From Bifidobacterium adolescentis ATCC 15703 (GTDB lineage Bacteria > Actinomycetota > Actinomycetes > Actinomycetales > Bifidobacteriaceae), in assembly GCF_000010425.1 (NCBI RefSeq), contig NC_008618.1, forward strand, positions 1,357,946-1,421,945: a stretch of DNA of 64,000 bases. Reading direction: 5' to 3'. Under the pieces are notes generated by a model. That model was not told the DNA's origin. It saw only the letters and a program-made list of their open reading frames with translations, and ran no database searches. This document shows, one piece after another, positions 63,168-64,000 of the stretch. Positions within the stretch are counted from its first letter, which is position 1. Every line of letters begins with the position of its first letter. The position numbers and the translations under genes were made by a program.

Positions 63168-64000
63168 ATGGCAAGCAAAACACGTTCTGTATGGAAGAAT
63201 CCTTCCTATCTGCAGAGCTCCTTCGGCATTTTCATGTTCTTCTGTTCCTGGGGCATCTGGTGGTCCTTCTTCTCCCGCTGGCTCACTGACCCGACCCACG
63301 GTCTGGGCATGAGCTCCGCGGAACAGGGCCAGATCTACTCCATCAACTCCTTGGCCACCCTGGTCATCATGTTCGTTTACGGCACCATTCAGGACCAGCT
63401 GGGCATTAAGCGTAAGCTCGTGATCTTCATCTCTGCGGTCGCTGCATGCGTTGGCCCGTTCGTGCAGTTCGTGTACCAGCCGATGCTGACCGCCGGCGGC
63501 ACCACCCGATTCATCGGCGTGCTTCTCGGCTCCATCGTGCTGTCCGCAGGCTTCATGGCCGGCTGCTCCCTGTTCGAAGCCATCACCGAACGTTACTCCC
63601 GTAAGTTCGGCTTCGAATACGGCCAGTCCCGCGCTTGGGGCTCCTTCGGCTACGCTGTCGTGGCACTGTGCGCAGGCTTCCTGTTCAACATCAACCCGCT
63701 GCTGAACTTCTGGGTTGGTTCCATCTGCGGCCTCAGCATGCTGTGCGTCTATGCTTTCTGGGTTCCGGCCGAGCAGAAGGAAGAACTCAAGAAGGAAGCT
63801 GATCCGAACGCAACTCCGACCAACCCGTCCTTCAAGGAAATGGTCTCCGTCCTGAAGATGCCGACCCTGTGGGTGCTCATCGTCTTCATGCTGTTCACCA
63901 ACACCTTCTACACCGTGTTCGATCAGCAGATGTTCCCGAACTACTACGCCTCCCTCTTCCCGACCACCGAAATCGGCAACGCCACCTACGGCACCCTGAA
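63168..64000 (+). CDS. Oligosaccharide:proton symporter, LacY/sucrose permease type (3' end outside window)
   Basis: The first 277 codons of an MFS carrier of the LacY/CscB/RafB family. The N-terminal segment KNPSYLQSSFGIFMFFCSWGIWWSFFSRWL and the helix 1-2 loop with LGMSSAEQGQIYSINSLATLVIMFVYGTIQDQLGIKRKL match the family. SLFEAITERYSRKFGFEYGQSRAWGSFGYAV follows, with the Glu-Arg ion pair region and Arg-Ala-Trp-Gly-Ser of helix 5. Six helices then a long cytoplasmic loop and the start of the second half are visible. Sucrose or a fructo-oligosaccharide is likely, in line with the fructokinase and LacI regulator, but specificity is inferred. No stop is reached. Confidence 0.85.
   Translation, partial: MASKTRSVWKNPSYLQSSFGIFMFFCSWGIWWSFFSRWLTDPTHGLGMSSAEQGQIYSINSLATLVIMFVYGTIQDQLGIKRKLVIFISAVAACVGPFVQFVYQPMLTAGGTTRFIGVLLGSIVLSAGFMAGCSLFEAITERYSRKFGFEYGQSRAWGSFGYAVVALCAGFLFNINPLLNFWVGSICGLSMLCVYAFWVPAEQKEELKKEADPNATPTNPSFKEMVSVLKMPTLWVLIVFMLFTNTFYTVFDQQMFPNYYASLFPTTEIGNATYGTL

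Overview
The window looks like a chromosomal segment of a Bifidobacterium (high-GC actinobacterium). The evidence is the actinobacterial tmRNA tag AKSNRTEFALAA, a bifidobacterial-type L-lactate dehydrogenase, the histidine operon layout with a PriA-type HisA and a GlnA2-type glutamine synthetase, actinobacterial LexA boxes (TCGAAC-N4-GTTCGA), and the mraZ-led division/cell-wall (dcw) cluster. Species is not assigned. Almost everything is ordinary core chromosome; no prophage, CRISPR array, intact insertion sequence, rRNA or tRNA gene was seen.

Layout: (1) 1-3.4 kb: the tail of a ROK regulator, a fructokinase, the tmRNA gene and a small FMN split-barrel protein. (2) 3.5-17.6 kb, minus strand: the dcw operon, transcribed mraZ-rsmH-ftsL-like-ftsI-[MurE-like]-murF-mraY-murD-ftsW-murG-murC-ftsQ, headed by a 10-bp-spaced array of MraZ-type boxes. 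The gene in the murE slot is a short protein with a destroyed ATP-binding loop. (3) 17.9-27.2 kb: a HelD-like helicase, serA, nrdR, a LysM protein divergent from lexA with a cluster of LexA boxes between them, a cation-efflux pump, ldh with a palindromic operator, and hflX. (4) 27.3-34.1 kb: an rRNA methyltransferase-like gene, hrpA, a short MFS carrier and an exported cell-surface protein. (5) 34.3-41.3 kb, minus strand: hisD-hisC-hisB-orphan-hisH-priA followed by glnA2, with short repeats in several spacers. (6) 41.5-53.4 kb, minus strand: glyS, dusB, then ftsZ-sepF-yggT-divIVA-lspA-rluD and dnaE. This is the second half of the division cluster, detached from ftsQ by about 45 kb. (7) 53.6-58.2 kb: accessory genes, comprising a membrane-anchored protein with an HELSH zinc-protease motif, two DUF4230 proteins, a flavodoxin remnant, and an aldo/keto reductase divergent from its likely MerR regulator. 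(8) 58.2-61.7 kb: a REP/MITE-like inverted repeat, a TPP riboswitch, thiM, thiE, thiD and a thiamine-binding MTH1187-family gene. (9) 61.7-64 kb: a LacI-type regulator and the beginning of a LacY/sucrose-permease-type symporter with tandem operators over its promoter.

How the parts work together: regions 2 and 6 make peptidoglycan precursors and the divisome and polar growth machinery. Region 3 contains an SOS module in which LexA probably represses both itself and a LysM division-arrest protein. Region 5 makes histidine, with GlnA2 possibly supplying glutamine to HisH. Region 8 salvages thiamine under TPP control. The two edges handle sugars. The most unusual items are the inactive-looking MurE paralogue, the DivIVA with nine tandem 11-residue repeats, the HELSH membrane protein, the DUF4230 pair with its own dyads, the REP-like element beside the TPP riboswitch, and clear operator arrays for MraZ, LexA, MerR and LacI.
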